From Fidelibacterota bacterium MT.SAG.3 (GTDB taxonomy: Bacteria > Fidelibacterota > SORT01): a DNA stretch of 35,287 nt. The position numbers and the translations under genes are program-made. The notes beneath the pieces are model-generated. The model made no database searches and was not told the origin of the DNA. It saw nothing but the letters and a program-made list of their open reading frames with translations. The DNA lies in the NCBI GenBank assembly GCA_004402895.1, contig SORT01000017.1, positions 1 through 35,287 of the forward strand, in the 5' to 3' direction. Every line of letters starts with the position of its first letter. The first letter of the stretch is position 1. Positions 8,891 to 17,504 of the stretch are shown piece after piece.

Positions 8891-9754
8891 TTAAGCGGGT
8901 TCTACATCCACCGTTTCTAACTCTATAGATATTTCATTCAATCGTGATATTACTTTTTGTATTAAAAAATCGGGTGTGGACGCGCCCGCGGAGACACCGA
9001 CCGTTTCAATCCCCCTGAACCACTCCAACGACAGGTCTTTATCTGTCTGAACCTGATAAGTTTTCTTATTTATCTTCTCCGATATCGAAGTGAGTCTTTT
9101 GGTATTTGCGCTTGTGAATGAACCGATGATTATCATAATATCGTTCCAATCGGCAAGTTGCTTAATCGCCTCCTGATTTCTCGTAGTAGGGAAGCAAATG
9201 GTATTTATAAATCTCAAATCCGTGGCTTTTGTAACGAGTACATTCAATATCTCCTGTACGTTCTCTATCGTCTGAGTAGATTGAGATACCACTCCGATTC
9301 TCCTCATTTTTCGTAACGATTCCGCCTCAGCCGCGCTGCTCAGTACAGTTGCGCCTTCAATTTGAGACGCGATACCTATTACCTCGTCGTGTCCGTGATC
9401 TCCTATAATAAATACTTCCCTATCTTCTTCCGCTAATTGTTTTACCTCTTCATGGATCTGAGTAACCAACGGGCAGGTCGCATCAATTATATTCAGACCT
9501 ATTTTTTCTGCATTTTTCCATACTTCCTTTGAAGTCCCGTGTGCCCGGAACAATACCGGCGCATCTTTTACCTTGGCAAGCTTATCAACCACCACCACTC
9601 CTGCATCATCCAATTGATTGACCACATGCTCATTATGCACTATGTCACCAAGCATATATACATTGCCGTATTCGTCGGTACTTTGATGTGCCATTTCAAC
9701 TGCATCACGCACGCCAAAACAAAAACCCGAGCCTCTTGCGAGTGTAACTTTCAA
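8891..9754 (-). CDS. ispH: 4-hydroxy-3-methylbut-2-enyl diphosphate reductase
   Basis: IspH carries out the last step of the methylerythritol phosphate pathway, reducing HMBPP to isopentenyl and dimethylallyl diphosphate with a [4Fe-4S] cluster. With the TTG start at 9754 the cluster cysteines are Cys12 (GFCFGV), Cys94 (DATCPLV) and Cys187 (TICFPTTRNQ). Substrate-binding His40, His72 and His120/122 and Glu124 (HGHDEV) are present. That start is chosen because AGGATAGG lies 6 bases before it and because it places the first cysteine at residue 12, as in E. coli; an upstream TTG at 9775 would add seven residues with no better ribosome site. Length is 287 residues. It heads the ispH-pdxS-pdxT-dxs unit behind a good promoter. 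Confidence 0.96.
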   Translation of the reverse strand: MKVTLARGSGFCFGVRDAVEMAHQSTDEYGNVYMLGDIVHNEHVVNQLDDAGVVVVDKLAKVKDAPVLFRAHGTSKEVWKNAEKIGLNIIDATCPLVTQIHEEVKQLAEEDREVFIIGDHGHDEVIGIASQIEGATVLSSAAEAESLRKMRRIGVVSQSTQTIENVQEILNVLVTKATDLRFINTICFPTTRNQEAIKQLADWNDIMIIIGSFTSANTKRLTSISEKINKKTYQVQTDKDLSLEWFRGIETVGVSAGASTPDFLIQKVISRLNEISIELETVDVEPA

Positions 9755-9836
9755 ATCGTACCTATCCTTCCACAATAAAAATAGCCTAAAGCGTTATTTT
9801 ATAACAGCTTAGTAAATTTTCGTCTTTAACCAATTT

Positions 9837-9865
9837 AATATAACCTTTGCAAGACGTATTCTCAA
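9837..9865 (-). promoter_or_regulatory. Sigma70-type promoter for ispH-pdxST-dxs unit
   Basis: On the minus strand TTGAGA (9860-9865) and TATATT (9837-9842) are separated by 17 bases. Transcription should begin near 9830, leaving about 75 bases before the ispH start. The site lies in the gap after the moaA stop. The -10 hexamer is the same as in the other three promoters called in this window. Confidence 0.6.
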
Positions 9866-9927
9866 GCACTTTTGGGATAGGGCGATACTTTTATAAAAGC
9901 AAACAGGACTTGATCAAATGCTTAAGG

Positions 9928-10911
9928 TCACCCACCGATCTGTGACATAGCGGTGTAGGACTCAAAACCTGCTTTTCCAACCTGTAGATTATGTTCCAAA
10001 GGCTTAATTATCAGAGCGTCACGGATCATCAATTTCAGATCATCGTCAGTAGCTCCGTTTCGCATCGGATCTCTGAAATTCAGTTCCGGTTCGTTGAAAA
10101 GACATAGTTTCAAACCACCTGTTGCGGTCAACCTCATACGATTGCAATCGGCACAGAAGGTATGGCTCAGAGGTGAAATAAAACCTAACTTCCCTTTAGC
10201 CCCTTTTATTTTATAGTTTCTTGCCGGACCACCAGAGATATCTCTCTCTAACGGAATCAACTCTCCAACTCCTGATATAGCTTTTTTTATCTTTTCAGTC
10301 GAAAGATAAGAGATCTCCTGACGGTCTAAATTTTCTTTCAACGGCATCATTTCGATAAATCTGATCGTGTAATCTTTCGTAAGAGTCAACGAAGCGAACT
10401 CAGCAAGTTCATCGTCGTTTACACCCTTCATAACTACCATATTTATTTTTATCGGTTTCATCCCGACGTCTTCGGCAGCCTTAATTCCATTTAGCACATC
10501 TTCCAAAGTATGTCTGAGGGAAATCTTAAGGAATTTCTCCGCGTCCAGAGTGTCGAGGCTTATATTGACTCTTTGAATGCCTGCTTCTTTTAGCCGAACA
10601 GCATACTTGTCAAGCAGTACGGCATTAGTTGAGAGTGAGATATCATCTATCCCTTTTATAACGGAGATCTCTTTCACGAGTTCGGGAAGGTCGCTCCGGA
10701 CAAGCGGCTCTCCTCCTGTGAAGCGGACTTTACTCAAACCCAGCTCCGCCATTACTCTGACTATGCGACAGATCTCTTCATAGGTCAGCAGTTCAGAACG
10801 TTTTAACCAGGTCATCCCTTCGTCCGGCATGCAGTAAACACACCTCAAGTTGCACCGGTCGGTAACTGAGATACGCAGGTAGTTTACATTTCTTCCAAAG
10901 CTGTCTATCAT
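9928..10911 (-). CDS. moaA: GTP 3',8-cyclase (molybdenum cofactor synthesis protein A)
   Basis: MoaA is a radical SAM enzyme that rearranges GTP in the first step of molybdopterin synthesis. The SAM cluster cysteines are Cys20, Cys24 and Cys27 (CNLRCVYC). The second cluster, which binds GTP, uses Cys253, Cys256 and Cys270 (FCADCNRMRLT to LCLF). The protein ends in the Gly-Gly pair required for activity, so its 327 residues are complete. It is the last gene of nrnA-dcd-moaA and follows dcd by 12 bases. moaC, moaD and moaE are not in the window; moaB and moeA are in a separate unit about 5 kb away. Confidence 0.97.
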   Translation of the reverse strand: MIDSFGRNVNYLRISVTDRCNLRCVYCMPDEGMTWLKRSELLTYEEICRIVRVMAELGLSKVRFTGGEPLVRSDLPELVKEISVIKGIDDISLSTNAVLLDKYAVRLKEAGIQRVNISLDTLDAEKFLKISLRHTLEDVLNGIKAAEDVGMKPIKINMVVMKGVNDDELAEFASLTLTKDYTIRFIEMMPLKENLDRQEISYLSTEKIKKAISGVGELIPLERDISGGPARNYKIKGAKGKLGFISPLSHTFCADCNRMRLTATGGLKLCLFNEPELNFRDPMRNGATDDDLKLMIRDALIIKPLEHNLQVGKAGFESYTAMSQIGG

Positions 10912-10923
10912 GATTTGTTCTTT

Positions 10924-11478
10924 CTATAGTTTGGCTGTTGTTATTCCTGTCTGGCCCTGATATTTACCTTTCTTGTCGGCATATGAAATGGTAGGTTCGT
11001 CATCTGATTCCAAAAACAGCACCTGCGCAATTCCTTCATTAGCATAGATCTTAGCGGGAAGAGGGGTGGTATTAGAGATCTCCAACGTTACATAACCTTC
11101 CCATTCCGGCTCGAAAGGCGTGACGTTGGTTATTATTCCGCATCGGGCATATGTTGATTTTCCAAGACAAATGGTGATGACATTCCGTGGAATACGAAAA
11201 TATTCCACCGATCGGCCTAAGGCAAAGCTGTTAGGCGGAATTATACAAACGTCTCCTTTGAAATCTACAAACGATGTCTCATCAAAATTTTTTGGATCCA
11301 CCACCGCATTGTTCACGTTAGTGAAGATCTTGAATTCATCACTCACTCTAAGATCATAACCGTAAGATGAAATACCGTATGATATGACGCCATCACTCTT
11401 TTGTGAAGATTCAAACGGTTCTATCATACCGTGTTCGCGCGACATTCTTTCTATCCAATGATCAGGTTTGACTGACAT
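10924..11478 (-). CDS. dcd: dCTP deaminase
   Basis: This enzyme of the dUTPase fold deaminates dCTP to dUTP for thymidylate synthesis. The 184 residues include [16 protein letters not shown] near the N-terminus, the [10 protein letters not shown] phosphate-binding segment, the [17 protein letters not shown] segment that holds the catalytic Glu, and the C-terminal KYQGQTGIT motif. Whether it is the plain deaminase or the bifunctional dCTP deaminase/dUTPase cannot be told from sequence reading alone. A strong ribosome site (GGGGAGG) lies close to the ATG. It is 10 bases after nrnA and 12 before moaA. Confidence 0.95.
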   Translation of the reverse strand: MSVKPDHWIERMSREHGMIEPFESSQKSDGVISYGISSYGYDLRVSDEFKIFTNVNNAVVDPKNFDETSFVDFKGDVCIIPPNSFALGRSVEYFRIPRNVITICLGKSTYARCGIITNVTPFEPEWEGYVTLEISNTTPLPAKIYANEGIAQVLFLESDDEPTISYADKKGKYQGQTGITTAKL

Positions 11479-11488
11479 TAACCTCCCC

Positions 11489-12499
11489 TTATTTTTGATT
11501 TGTTATTAACATTAATTCTTTTGCTTCTTTTAACATTTCAGGAATCAATTCCTTATATCCTTTAGTGACCCGTGCTCCCGACGCATACTTATGACCCCCT
11601 CCGCCGAATTTCTTAGCGAAGAGGTTTGAATCAAAATCGTCTTTCGAGCGAAAACTCATTTTTGTCAGATCATCACCTAATTCAAGGAGCACAACGCTTG
11701 CTTTTACTCCCCGGATATTCCGAATGTAATCGGCAAACCCTTCAAGTTGATCGGATGTTGCGCCGGCTCTATCGAGCATTTTTTTACTGACCTTCACCCA
11801 AGCTAACTTCCCGTCCAGATCATACTGTATTTTATCCATAACTTCAACCTGTAAAGAAATGCGTTCAGGAGGAATATCTCCGTATATATAACTCCATACG
11901 CTCTCCGGATTAACGCCTAATTCCAGCATTTCCGCCGCAATTTTATGAGTTTTTTCAGTGGTATTGCTAAACCGAAATGAGCCTGTATCAGCCATAATGG
12001 CGCTATATATTGCATTTGCCATACTGAATGTAAATTCGGCGCCCAATCCAGTTAGCAGATCATAAATTAGCTCTCCTGTCGCCGATGCTCCTGTATCAAG
12101 AAAATAATGATCGAACTTATCCTCTTCCTTCGGATGATGGTCTATACAAATCGTCGGAATTTTATGGAACTCTATCAGCTGCCCCACTTCTTTGAGTCTC
12201 GCGTAATTACCGATATCAAGGACGAACGCCGCGTCATATTCCTTAAAAACAACTGTTGAATCGTCTTCATTCAATTTACGTACTTCATGATTTGTGGTGA
12301 GAAACTCAAAATTGTTCGGCATGGATGAACAATTGATAATGGACGCTTTTTTTCCGAGTGACTCCAAATAATGGTAAAGCGCTATTTCGGAACCGATGCC
12401 GTCTCCATCGGGGTTAGCGTGAGTAGTGATGAGAAAATGTTCCCCATTCTCTATAACCCTCCTGACAGCTTCAAGGTCTCTTATAGCCTCATTAGTCAA
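11489..12499 (-). CDS. nrnA: DHH/DHHA1 phosphoesterase, NrnA-like oligoribonuclease/pAp phosphatase
   Basis: The protein has 336 residues. DHH-family metal-binding motifs are visible: [11 protein letters not shown] (27-37 region), [18 protein letters not shown] and [11 protein letters not shown], followed by the C-terminal DHHA1 domain with [12 protein letters not shown]. NrnA proteins degrade very short RNAs and dephosphorylate pAp. The start is TTG at 12499 with AAGGAT about 8 bases upstream; an in-frame TGA only 6 bases further up rules out a longer form. The TTG overlaps the stop of a 14-codon open frame (TTGA). The c-di-AMP phosphodiesterases of the same superfamily have extra sensory domains missing here, so NrnA is the better call. 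Confidence 0.9.
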   Translation of the reverse strand: MTNEAIRDLEAVRRVIENGEHFLITTHANPDGDGIGSEIALYHYLESLGKKASIINCSSMPNNFEFLTTNHEVRKLNEDDSTVVFKEYDAAFVLDIGNYARLKEVGQLIEFHKIPTICIDHHPKEEDKFDHYFLDTGASATGELIYDLLTGLGAEFTFSMANAIYSAIMADTGSFRFSNTTEKTHKIAAEMLELGVNPESVWSYIYGDIPPERISLQVEVMDKIQYDLDGKLAWVKVSKKMLDRAGATSDQLEGFADYIRNIRGVKASVVLLELGDDLTKMSFRSKDDFDSNLFAKKFGGGGHKYASGARVTKGYKELIPEMLKEAKELMLITNQK

Positions 12500-12600
12500 A
12501 TCTCAAAATCCTTCTCGACCTCACTTGAAGCAACTGCCAAGCTGTTTCATACCATTTCCAATCAAATCTTCGCCTAATTTTTCTGTTTCGTGGAACCTAA

Positions 12601-12629
12601 AATATATCGCTGTAACCAAGTAATGTCAA
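12601..12629 (-). promoter_or_regulatory. Near-consensus sigma70 promoter for nrnA-dcd-moaA
   Basis: On the minus strand TTGACA (12624-12629) and TATATT (12601-12606) are 17 bases apart, the best promoter match in the window. Transcription should start near 12594, giving a leader of about 95 bases before the TTG start of nrnA. Confidence 0.75.
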
Positions 12630-12648
12630 GATTTTATAGGGCGGGTAG

Positions 12649-12700
12649 AAAAATTCCCCTCTATCCACCAGCCCGTCATTGGTCTGGCGGGGAGGAGAGG
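12649..12700 (-). terminator. Probable intrinsic terminator after the flavin/iron-sulfur dehydrogenase gene
   Basis: Read on the minus strand, CCTCT and AGAGG form an outer stem and CCGCCAG with CTGGTGG (one G-T pair) an inner stem around a 12-base loop, followed by GGAATTTTTCT. The T-run and the promoter just downstream fit termination of the moaB-moeA-dehydrogenase unit. The stem has an internal mismatch loop, so strength is uncertain. Confidence 0.5.
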
Positions 12701-12839
12701 ATTCAAATCCCGAAGGGATGAGAAGACGGGGTGTGTTATTGATTTGTAACTAATTATAAAGTGTTCTTATCTCGAATATTATTGATGCAAAGAAGCCCCG
12801 CTACTGTCAGATAACAAGAGCATATTCGCCCGGCGATTT

Positions 12840-12861
12840 GGTGCGAATCAGGACTCGCCCC
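12840..12861. repeat. Degenerate palindrome of the GGGGCGAATC/GATTCGCCCC type
   Basis: The 22 bases form a 10-base stem with one mismatch and one G-T pair around a 2-base centre. A related half-site with ATTCGCC lies next to it at 12824-12837. Intergenic palindromes of this kind are common in several bacterial genomes and resemble decayed REP-like elements. Only this copy is visible in the window. Confidence 0.4.
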
Positions 12862-12876
12862 GACCGCGCAGTAATA

Positions 12877-15732
12877 TCAAGGTTTATCGTGTGGAGTATA
12901 ACTCCTGTTCAGCAGTGTAACAGGATGGATGGCAGGGATTTCTGTCGCCTGTGAAATTTGCATCTGGCAGGTGCCTGTACCCGTGATGACATAGTCGGGG
13001 GATTTTTCAATTATATCTTTAAAAAGCGGTTCACCTATCTTCATTGAAAGATCGAATGTTTCCAATTTATAGCCCAAAGTTCCGGCAATACCGCAGCACG
13101 CCTTCTCTATCGGCGCGAAATTCATCCCGGGAATTTTCTTCAGCAGTCGAGTCGCATCGTACTTGGTGTTCTGCGCCCGATGCTGGCACGGCTGATGATA
13201 TACTACTTTCATTTCAATCGGTTTCCATTCGCCGTCAAAGGCATTTTCCGAGTCAAGAGTTCCTAAATAATCATATAGATCGACAACCGCGGCAGCAACT
13301 TCCCTCGCCTCGTCTGTACCAACAAGTTCAGGAAGCTCGTATTTCAGAGCATAGCCGCATGAACCCGAGGAGGTGATTATCTTCATCCCCTTTCGCACAA
13401 ATGGAAGCAGAAGATCGACATTTTCTACTGCGTCGGATGCAGCCGAATCCAGCTGTCCGAGCGAAAGACTCGCCGCACCGCAGCAACGCCATTCGGGTAA
13501 TCTGACTTTCACTCCGAGTTTTTCAAATAGGCGAATTGTAGATTTCAGTTCCCCCCTTGGATCGGAATAATGGGCGTGACAGCCGCCGAAATAGACAACT
13601 TCATCTCTTGTTCCTTTCTGAATTTCAGGGAATGTTTTGTCTTGTAATGAGCCGCGTCTGAATTTCTGTATCTTCCGATCAGGATGAATACCAATCAATT
13701 TCGCTAAAAGTTTTCTGAATATTCCGATGCTCAAAAACCAATTCGAGAACGGGCTTAGCGCCGTAGAAAATTCAGACAGCTGCTTGGTGGCTCCGAGCAG
13801 CCGATTCCGGAATGAGATTCCGTTCTCCTCTAAATACAGAGCTCTCGCCCTTTGCGCCAAGCCGGGTATATCAATTTCTGTGGGGCATTCCACAAGACAG
13901 AGTTTACAATTCACACACTCGTCAATGACATTCTTAAAGTCAATGCTTAGAAGAGACTCTGAACTTAATTTCCCCGATAGGACACCTCGAAGCAGATTTG
14001 CCTTTGCGCGAGCGGTGGAGGATTCGTCATTCGTTGCTATGGATACCGGACAATACTGAACGCACGTTCCGCAACCGTGACAAAGTTCCGTCATGTCTGT
14101 CCATTTTGAATCATCCAAAAACGTATTGGTTTCTTGCCTCGCATATCCAATTCCGTATCTCAAATTCTCATCCACGTCTTGAGGCGCATCAGAGACTATC
14201 TTACCCGGATTCATCAGGTTATTCGGGTCGAATAGATCTTTTATTTGCTTGAACAAAGGATACATCTCAGGAAAGAATTCTTTCATGTAAGGAGTCCGTG
14301 CAATGCCATCTGCATGTTCACCCGTCATCGTTCCGTTCATTTCCTTCACTACTTCATGCGATCTTTTCGCTATTGAAATCATCTTGTTCAGATCTTCTTC
14401 GTTTCTCAGATCAAGCATAGGACGGATATGAAGATTCCCGTTGCCCGCATGACCGAACGCCGTACCCTCCACCCCTTCAGATTTAAAAATCTCTGTTATC
14501 TTTTCGAGATATTCCCCGACCAAAGAGTAGTGCACCGTCCCGTCCTCGGCGAATGCCACCGGTTTTTTACTTCCTTTGATCTTACTCAGAATTCCAACCG
14601 CTGATTTCCGCACCGACCAAAGTCGCTCCATCTCGTCAGTGTCTGTCGAATTTTTAACGGAGAATGCAGGTCTGCCACTGCCCATAACGGCGGGATTTAC
14701 CTCATCGAGCTTAGAAGATACCTCTTCGTCAGTCTCGCCGAAAAATTCAGCAAATAGAACAAACCGCGCTTCCGAAGGAATTATTTCGCGCAGATGCGGA
14801 TTAGCGGTTACAGAGAGCTCTACCAGCTTATCGTCAATCATATCCAAAGCGGCAGGTGCAAGTTCCATCAATCTATTTACGCTGTCACCCGCCTTTTCGA
14901 GCGTTGCACAAGATACAAGCGCAAATCCTTTGGACTTAGGAGTTTCGATCAACCTGAGTTTTGCCTCAGTCACTATCCCTAAAGTCCCTTCCGAACCAAC
15001 CAAAAGTTTATTGATATCCAACTTGTCTTCGTGGATCACTTCGTATACGTTATATCCTGATGAATTCTTGTTTACGTTCGGTCTCGCAGAATTGATAAGA
15101 TCGGCGTTTGGCTCTAAAATTCCACGCACACCTTTTGCGTATTTCATGAACGAGCTGCCATCCTCTATAATATTGTCGAGCTCCAATTCCGATGTCGTCA
15201 TCACTTCACCGTCAGCGGTTACGATAGTGAGAGATTCTATCCAATCTTTTGTAGCGCCGTACTTCAGAGTGTGCGGTCCGGCGGCGTTAGTTCCAAGCAT
15301 TCCACCTATTGAACAAAAATCTCCGCTTGAAGGATCAGGCGCAAATTGGAGATTCCTTTCACGCAGCATTTTGTTCAGCTTCCCATATATCAATCCCGGT
15401 TGAACTACGGCAACATCTCCATCTACGCTCAGTAAGTTGTTCATATATTTTGTGAAGTCGAGTATTATCCCTGTTCCGAGAGCTGCGCCTGCAAGTCCCG
15501 ACCCGGCGCCGCGAGCCGTGATGGGGACTCCGCTGTCTGAAGAATATTTCAGGACATTTACGACATCCTCTCTATGTCTTGGTACCACTATCACTAACGG
15601 AGTAAGTTCGTAAATGCATGCTGCAGTGCTATAAAGTTGACGTGAAATATCAGTCGACAGGACGTCACCGTCAATTATCGAACGGAGCTCTTTTGCTATT
15701 TTTTCGTTATCAGTGAAAGCCTTGGAGCTCAT
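12877..15732 (-). CDS. FAD-linked and iron-sulfur D-2-hydroxyacid dehydrogenase (GlcD-GlpC type fusion)
   Basis: This 951-residue protein joins several modules. A FAD-binding domain spans about 40-260 (ARGAGSGLAGAALG, DPSSGDFCSIGGMLGTNAAG, VGSEGTLGIVTEA). A FAD-oxidase C domain follows to about 510 (GHAGNGNLHIRP, GEHADGIART, NPGKIV). Two [4Fe-4S] motifs come next (CHGCGTCVQYCP, CVNCKLCLVECP), and two CCG cysteine domains finish the chain (GGCHAHYSD, WRCCGAAS, HQPCQH, ACCGIAG). Relatives such as YdiJ and Dld-II oxidise D-lactate or D-2-hydroxyglutarate and pass electrons to quinone or a carrier; the substrate here cannot be set by reading. There is no membrane segment. The gene overlaps moeA by 4 bases (ATGA), so it is co-transcribed with molybdenum cofactor genes although it needs no molybdenum. 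Confidence 0.88.
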   Translation of the reverse strand: MSSKAFTDNEKIAKELRSIIDGDVLSTDISRQLYSTAACIYELTPLVIVVPRHREDVVNVLKYSSDSGVPITARGAGSGLAGAALGTGIILDFTKYMNNLLSVDGDVAVVQPGLIYGKLNKMLRERNLQFAPDPSSGDFCSIGGMLGTNAAGPHTLKYGATKDWIESLTIVTADGEVMTTSELELDNIIEDGSSFMKYAKGVRGILEPNADLINSARPNVNKNSSGYNVYEVIHEDKLDINKLLVGSEGTLGIVTEAKLRLIETPKSKGFALVSCATLEKAGDSVNRLMELAPAALDMIDDKLVELSVTANPHLREIIPSEARFVLFAEFFGETDEEVSSKLDEVNPAVMGSGRPAFSVKNSTDTDEMERLWSVRKSAVGILSKIKGSKKPVAFAEDGTVHYSLVGEYLEKITEIFKSEGVEGTAFGHAGNGNLHIRPMLDLRNEEDLNKMISIAKRSHEVVKEMNGTMTGEHADGIARTPYMKEFFPEMYPLFKQIKDLFDPNNLMNPGKIVSDAPQDVDENLRYGIGYARQETNTFLDDSKWTDMTELCHGCGTCVQYCPVSIATNDESSTARAKANLLRGVLSGKLSSESLLSIDFKNVIDECVNCKLCLVECPTEIDIPGLAQRARALYLEENGISFRNRLLGATKQLSEFSTALSPFSNWFLSIGIFRKLLAKLIGIHPDRKIQKFRRGSLQDKTFPEIQKGTRDEVVYFGGCHAHYSDPRGELKSTIRLFEKLGVKVRLPEWRCCGAASLSLGQLDSAASDAVENVDLLLPFVRKGMKIITSSGSCGYALKYELPELVGTDEAREVAAAVVDLYDYLGTLDSENAFDGEWKPIEMKVVYHQPCQHRAQNTKYDATRLLKKIPGMNFAPIEKACCGIAGTLGYKLETFDLSMKIGEPLFKDIIEKSPDYVITGTGTCQMQISQATEIPAIHPVTLLNRSYTPHDKP

Positions 15733-16934
15733 AACAGCGTGACACTAACCTTTTCGCCTGCTTTGATCTCTGAGATTCCTCCCGGCAGTTCAATATAACC
15801 GTCGGCATTTGACATGCTCGTGATGACAGATGAACCCTTGAAGACCGTTTTGACGGTTCCATTCGATACTTTTACAGGAATGACCTGATGTGAGGCTGAT
15901 TTTGATGTCACTGTTTCTGATAATGTCGCTTCGACTAAATTTGAATCTGTTTTGTATTCACTCCTCGACATTTTTCGCAACATCGGTGTGAGCAGAACGT
16001 TCGCTATCGTCAGACAGGATGTCGGGTAGCCGGGCATCCCGAGTACCAGCTTCTCTCCCACTTTCCCAAGAAGTGTCGGTTTACCGGGTTTGACAGTCAG
16101 ACCGTGAAATATAACCTCTCCCAAATTCCGGATGGCATCAACTATCAAGTCTCTTTCACCGACACTTGAACCACCTGTGAACGTTATTATGTCTGCATTT
16201 GAAGAGCTCAAAGCCTCTTCTATCTGCTCCACGCTGTCACGAACAATCGGGAGTTTTTCTGCAACTCCGCCGGATTTATATACAACCGCTGAGAGCGTGT
16301 AAGAGTTCGTGTCGTAAACTTCGCCCGGTCCGAGCGTTTCGCCTATTGCGGTTATCTCGTCGCCGCTTACTCCGATAGCCACCACCGGCTTTTCGTAACA
16401 TTCCAATTCACCTATGCCTATCGATGCCGATGCGCCTATATGACCGGCGTGCAAGAATGTCCCACTCTGTAAGATAGTCTCACCTATCTTTATATCCTCC
16501 CCCTCCAATCCGAGGCAGGACCCCGCCTCGATCGGTTTATCAATAAGAATTGTGTCCGTTTGTTCTTCAACATCTTCAAAGGGGGTCACGGCATCCGCTC
16601 CTTCGGGCAGCATACCGCCTGTTGCTATCTTAAACGTCTCGCCTGACGAAAGTATCAACTTTTTTACATCGCCGGCAAATATTTCCGCTGTTATCCGCAG
16701 AGCTGTTTTAACCTCGTCCGAAGCAGTGGAAGTGTCGGTAGATTTAAGGGCATATCCGTCCATAGCCGCGCGGGTATATCCCGGTACATTCATCGGGGAA
16801 ACGAGTTCTTCGGAGATGATCCGGTCGAGTGCCTCTTCCAACTTCAATTTCTCTTTTCTATCGATAGGCTTTACCGCTTCCAAAGCGAGTTTTAGCGCCT
16901 CATCGAACGGCATCAATTTTCCGAAGGCGCGCAT
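15729..16934 (-). CDS. moeA: Molybdopterin molybdenumtransferase
   Basis: MoeA inserts molybdate into adenylylated molybdopterin. At 401 residues it is full length, with the N-terminal region around NVPGYTRAAMDGYAL, the segment GVSGDEITAIGETLGPGEVYDTNSY, the central MoaB-like domain with TFTGGSSVGERD, and the FHGLTVKPGKPTLLG and GMPGYPTSCL segments. A C-terminal beta domain closes the chain. Its start overlaps the moaB stop by one base (TGATG) and its stop overlaps the following dehydrogenase gene by four. Confidence 0.96.
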   Translation of the reverse strand: MRAFGKLMPFDEALKLALEAVKPIDRKEKLKLEEALDRIISEELVSPMNVPGYTRAAMDGYALKSTDTSTASDEVKTALRITAEIFAGDVKKLILSSGETFKIATGGMLPEGADAVTPFEDVEEQTDTILIDKPIEAGSCLGLEGEDIKIGETILQSGTFLHAGHIGASASIGIGELECYEKPVVAIGVSGDEITAIGETLGPGEVYDTNSYTLSAVVYKSGGVAEKLPIVRDSVEQIEEALSSSNADIITFTGGSSVGERDLIVDAIRNLGEVIFHGLTVKPGKPTLLGKVGEKLVLGMPGYPTSCLTIANVLLTPMLRKMSRSEYKTDSNLVEATLSETVTSKSASHQVIPVKVSNGTVKTVFKGSSVITSMSNADGYIELPGGISEIKAGEKVSVTLL

Positions 16935-17440
16935 CAGCGGGTCAATTCCCAGACAAGATGACCCAGGTCGGGAAGGATCAATTTCTCCATTCCGAGTTTT
17001 ACGGCGTTCAGAGAACCGGGAAGGCAGAATATAAGCGAATTGCCGATAACGCCTGCGATCGCTCTGCTTAGCATCGCCCGGGAACCGATCTCGTCATAAC
17101 TCAAACTCCTGAACAGCTCTCCGAAACCTTCCATCGATTTGCTCAGGAGCGGCTTCACGACAGAGATCGTGTTATCTCGGGAAGCGATACCGGTACCGCC
17201 TGTCGTCAGAATCAGATGAAATTCTTTCGAGTCAGCCAAACCCTGTAATACTTGCTTCAATCCTACTGAATCATCGGTTACGATTCGTTTTTCCTTTACG
17301 TCATGCCCGGCTCTTTTCAATTCATCAGCAATAAAATTTCCACCATGATCGTCCTCCTCTGTGCGCGTGTCGGATATGGTGATGACCGCGCAGATCAGAA
17401 TATCGGGTGCCTTCTGTTCATGATGTATATGAGTCGCCAT
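16934..17440 (-). CDS. moaB: Molybdopterin adenylyltransferase family protein (MoaB/MogA)
   Basis: The 168-residue protein has the MoaB/MogA fold signature: an ITISDTRTEEDDHGG start, the LTTGGTGIASRDNT phosphate loop and the FCLPGSLNAVKLG segment. These proteins adenylylate molybdopterin before MoeA acts. The choice between MoaB and MogA is uncertain because the families are close. The gene begins only 9 bases after a TATATT element and has no visible ribosome-binding sequence, so its message may be leaderless. moeA follows with a one-base overlap. Confidence 0.93.
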   Translation of the reverse strand: MATHIHHEQKAPDILICAVITISDTRTEEDDHGGNFIADELKRAGHDVKEKRIVTDDSVGLKQVLQGLADSKEFHLILTTGGTGIASRDNTISVVKPLLSKSMEGFGELFRSLSYDEIGSRAMLSRAIAGVIGNSLIFCLPGSLNAVKLGMEKLILPDLGHLVWELTR

Positions 17441-17449
17441 AGGAATGGT

Positions 17450-17479
17450 AATATACTAAGCGTTGAGCGGTCTGAGCAA
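17450..17479 (-). promoter_or_regulatory. Sigma70-type promoter for moaB-moeA-dehydrogenase, possibly leaderless
   Basis: On the minus strand TTGCTC (17474-17479) and TATATT (17450-17455) are 18 bases apart. The -10 ends only 9 bases before the moaB ATG, so the transcript would begin at or near the start codon; no ribosome-binding sequence is seen. Confidence 0.55.
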
Positions 17480-17490
17480 GCAGTTGTTGA

Positions 17491-17504
17491 TGTTCAGCTG
17501 AACA
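17491..17504. promoter_or_regulatory. Perfect 14-base palindrome upstream of the moaB promoter
   Basis: TGTTCAGCTGAACA is a perfect palindrome lying 12 bases upstream of the -35 element and 17 bases after the cobO stop. Position and symmetry suit a binding site for a dimeric regulator of the molybdenum cofactor unit. It is not followed by a T-run, so it is a poor terminator. Confidence 0.4.

Larger units (their letters stand above)
12500..12876. other. 377-base intergenic region with terminator, promoter and hairpin repeats
   Basis: This is the longest gap in the window. Reading along the minus strand it holds a degenerate GGGGCGAATC-type palindrome (12840-12861), a short ATCCC/GGGAT hairpin near 12707-12719, a larger hairpin with a T-run (12649-12700), a near-consensus promoter (12601-12629) and a leader with two tiny open frames before nrnA. 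No conserved gene or structured RNA was recognised. Confidence 0.6.

Noticed and set aside
9755-9775. Longer IspH starting at TTG 9775
   Set aside because: The ribosome site AGGATAGG fits the TTG at 9754, and that start puts the first cluster cysteine at position 12 as in E. coli.
12820-12876. Possible tRNA fragment suggested by GATTCGCACC-like sequence
   Set aside because: No cloverleaf can be drawn; the bases are better explained by the palindromic repeat.
14576-15403. Long plus-strand open frame of 275 codons opposite the flavin/iron-sulfur dehydrogenase
   Set aside because: It lies wholly antisense to a gene with clear FAD-binding motifs, is Ser/Pro-rich low-complexity shadow sequence, and has no recognisable domain or ribosome site.
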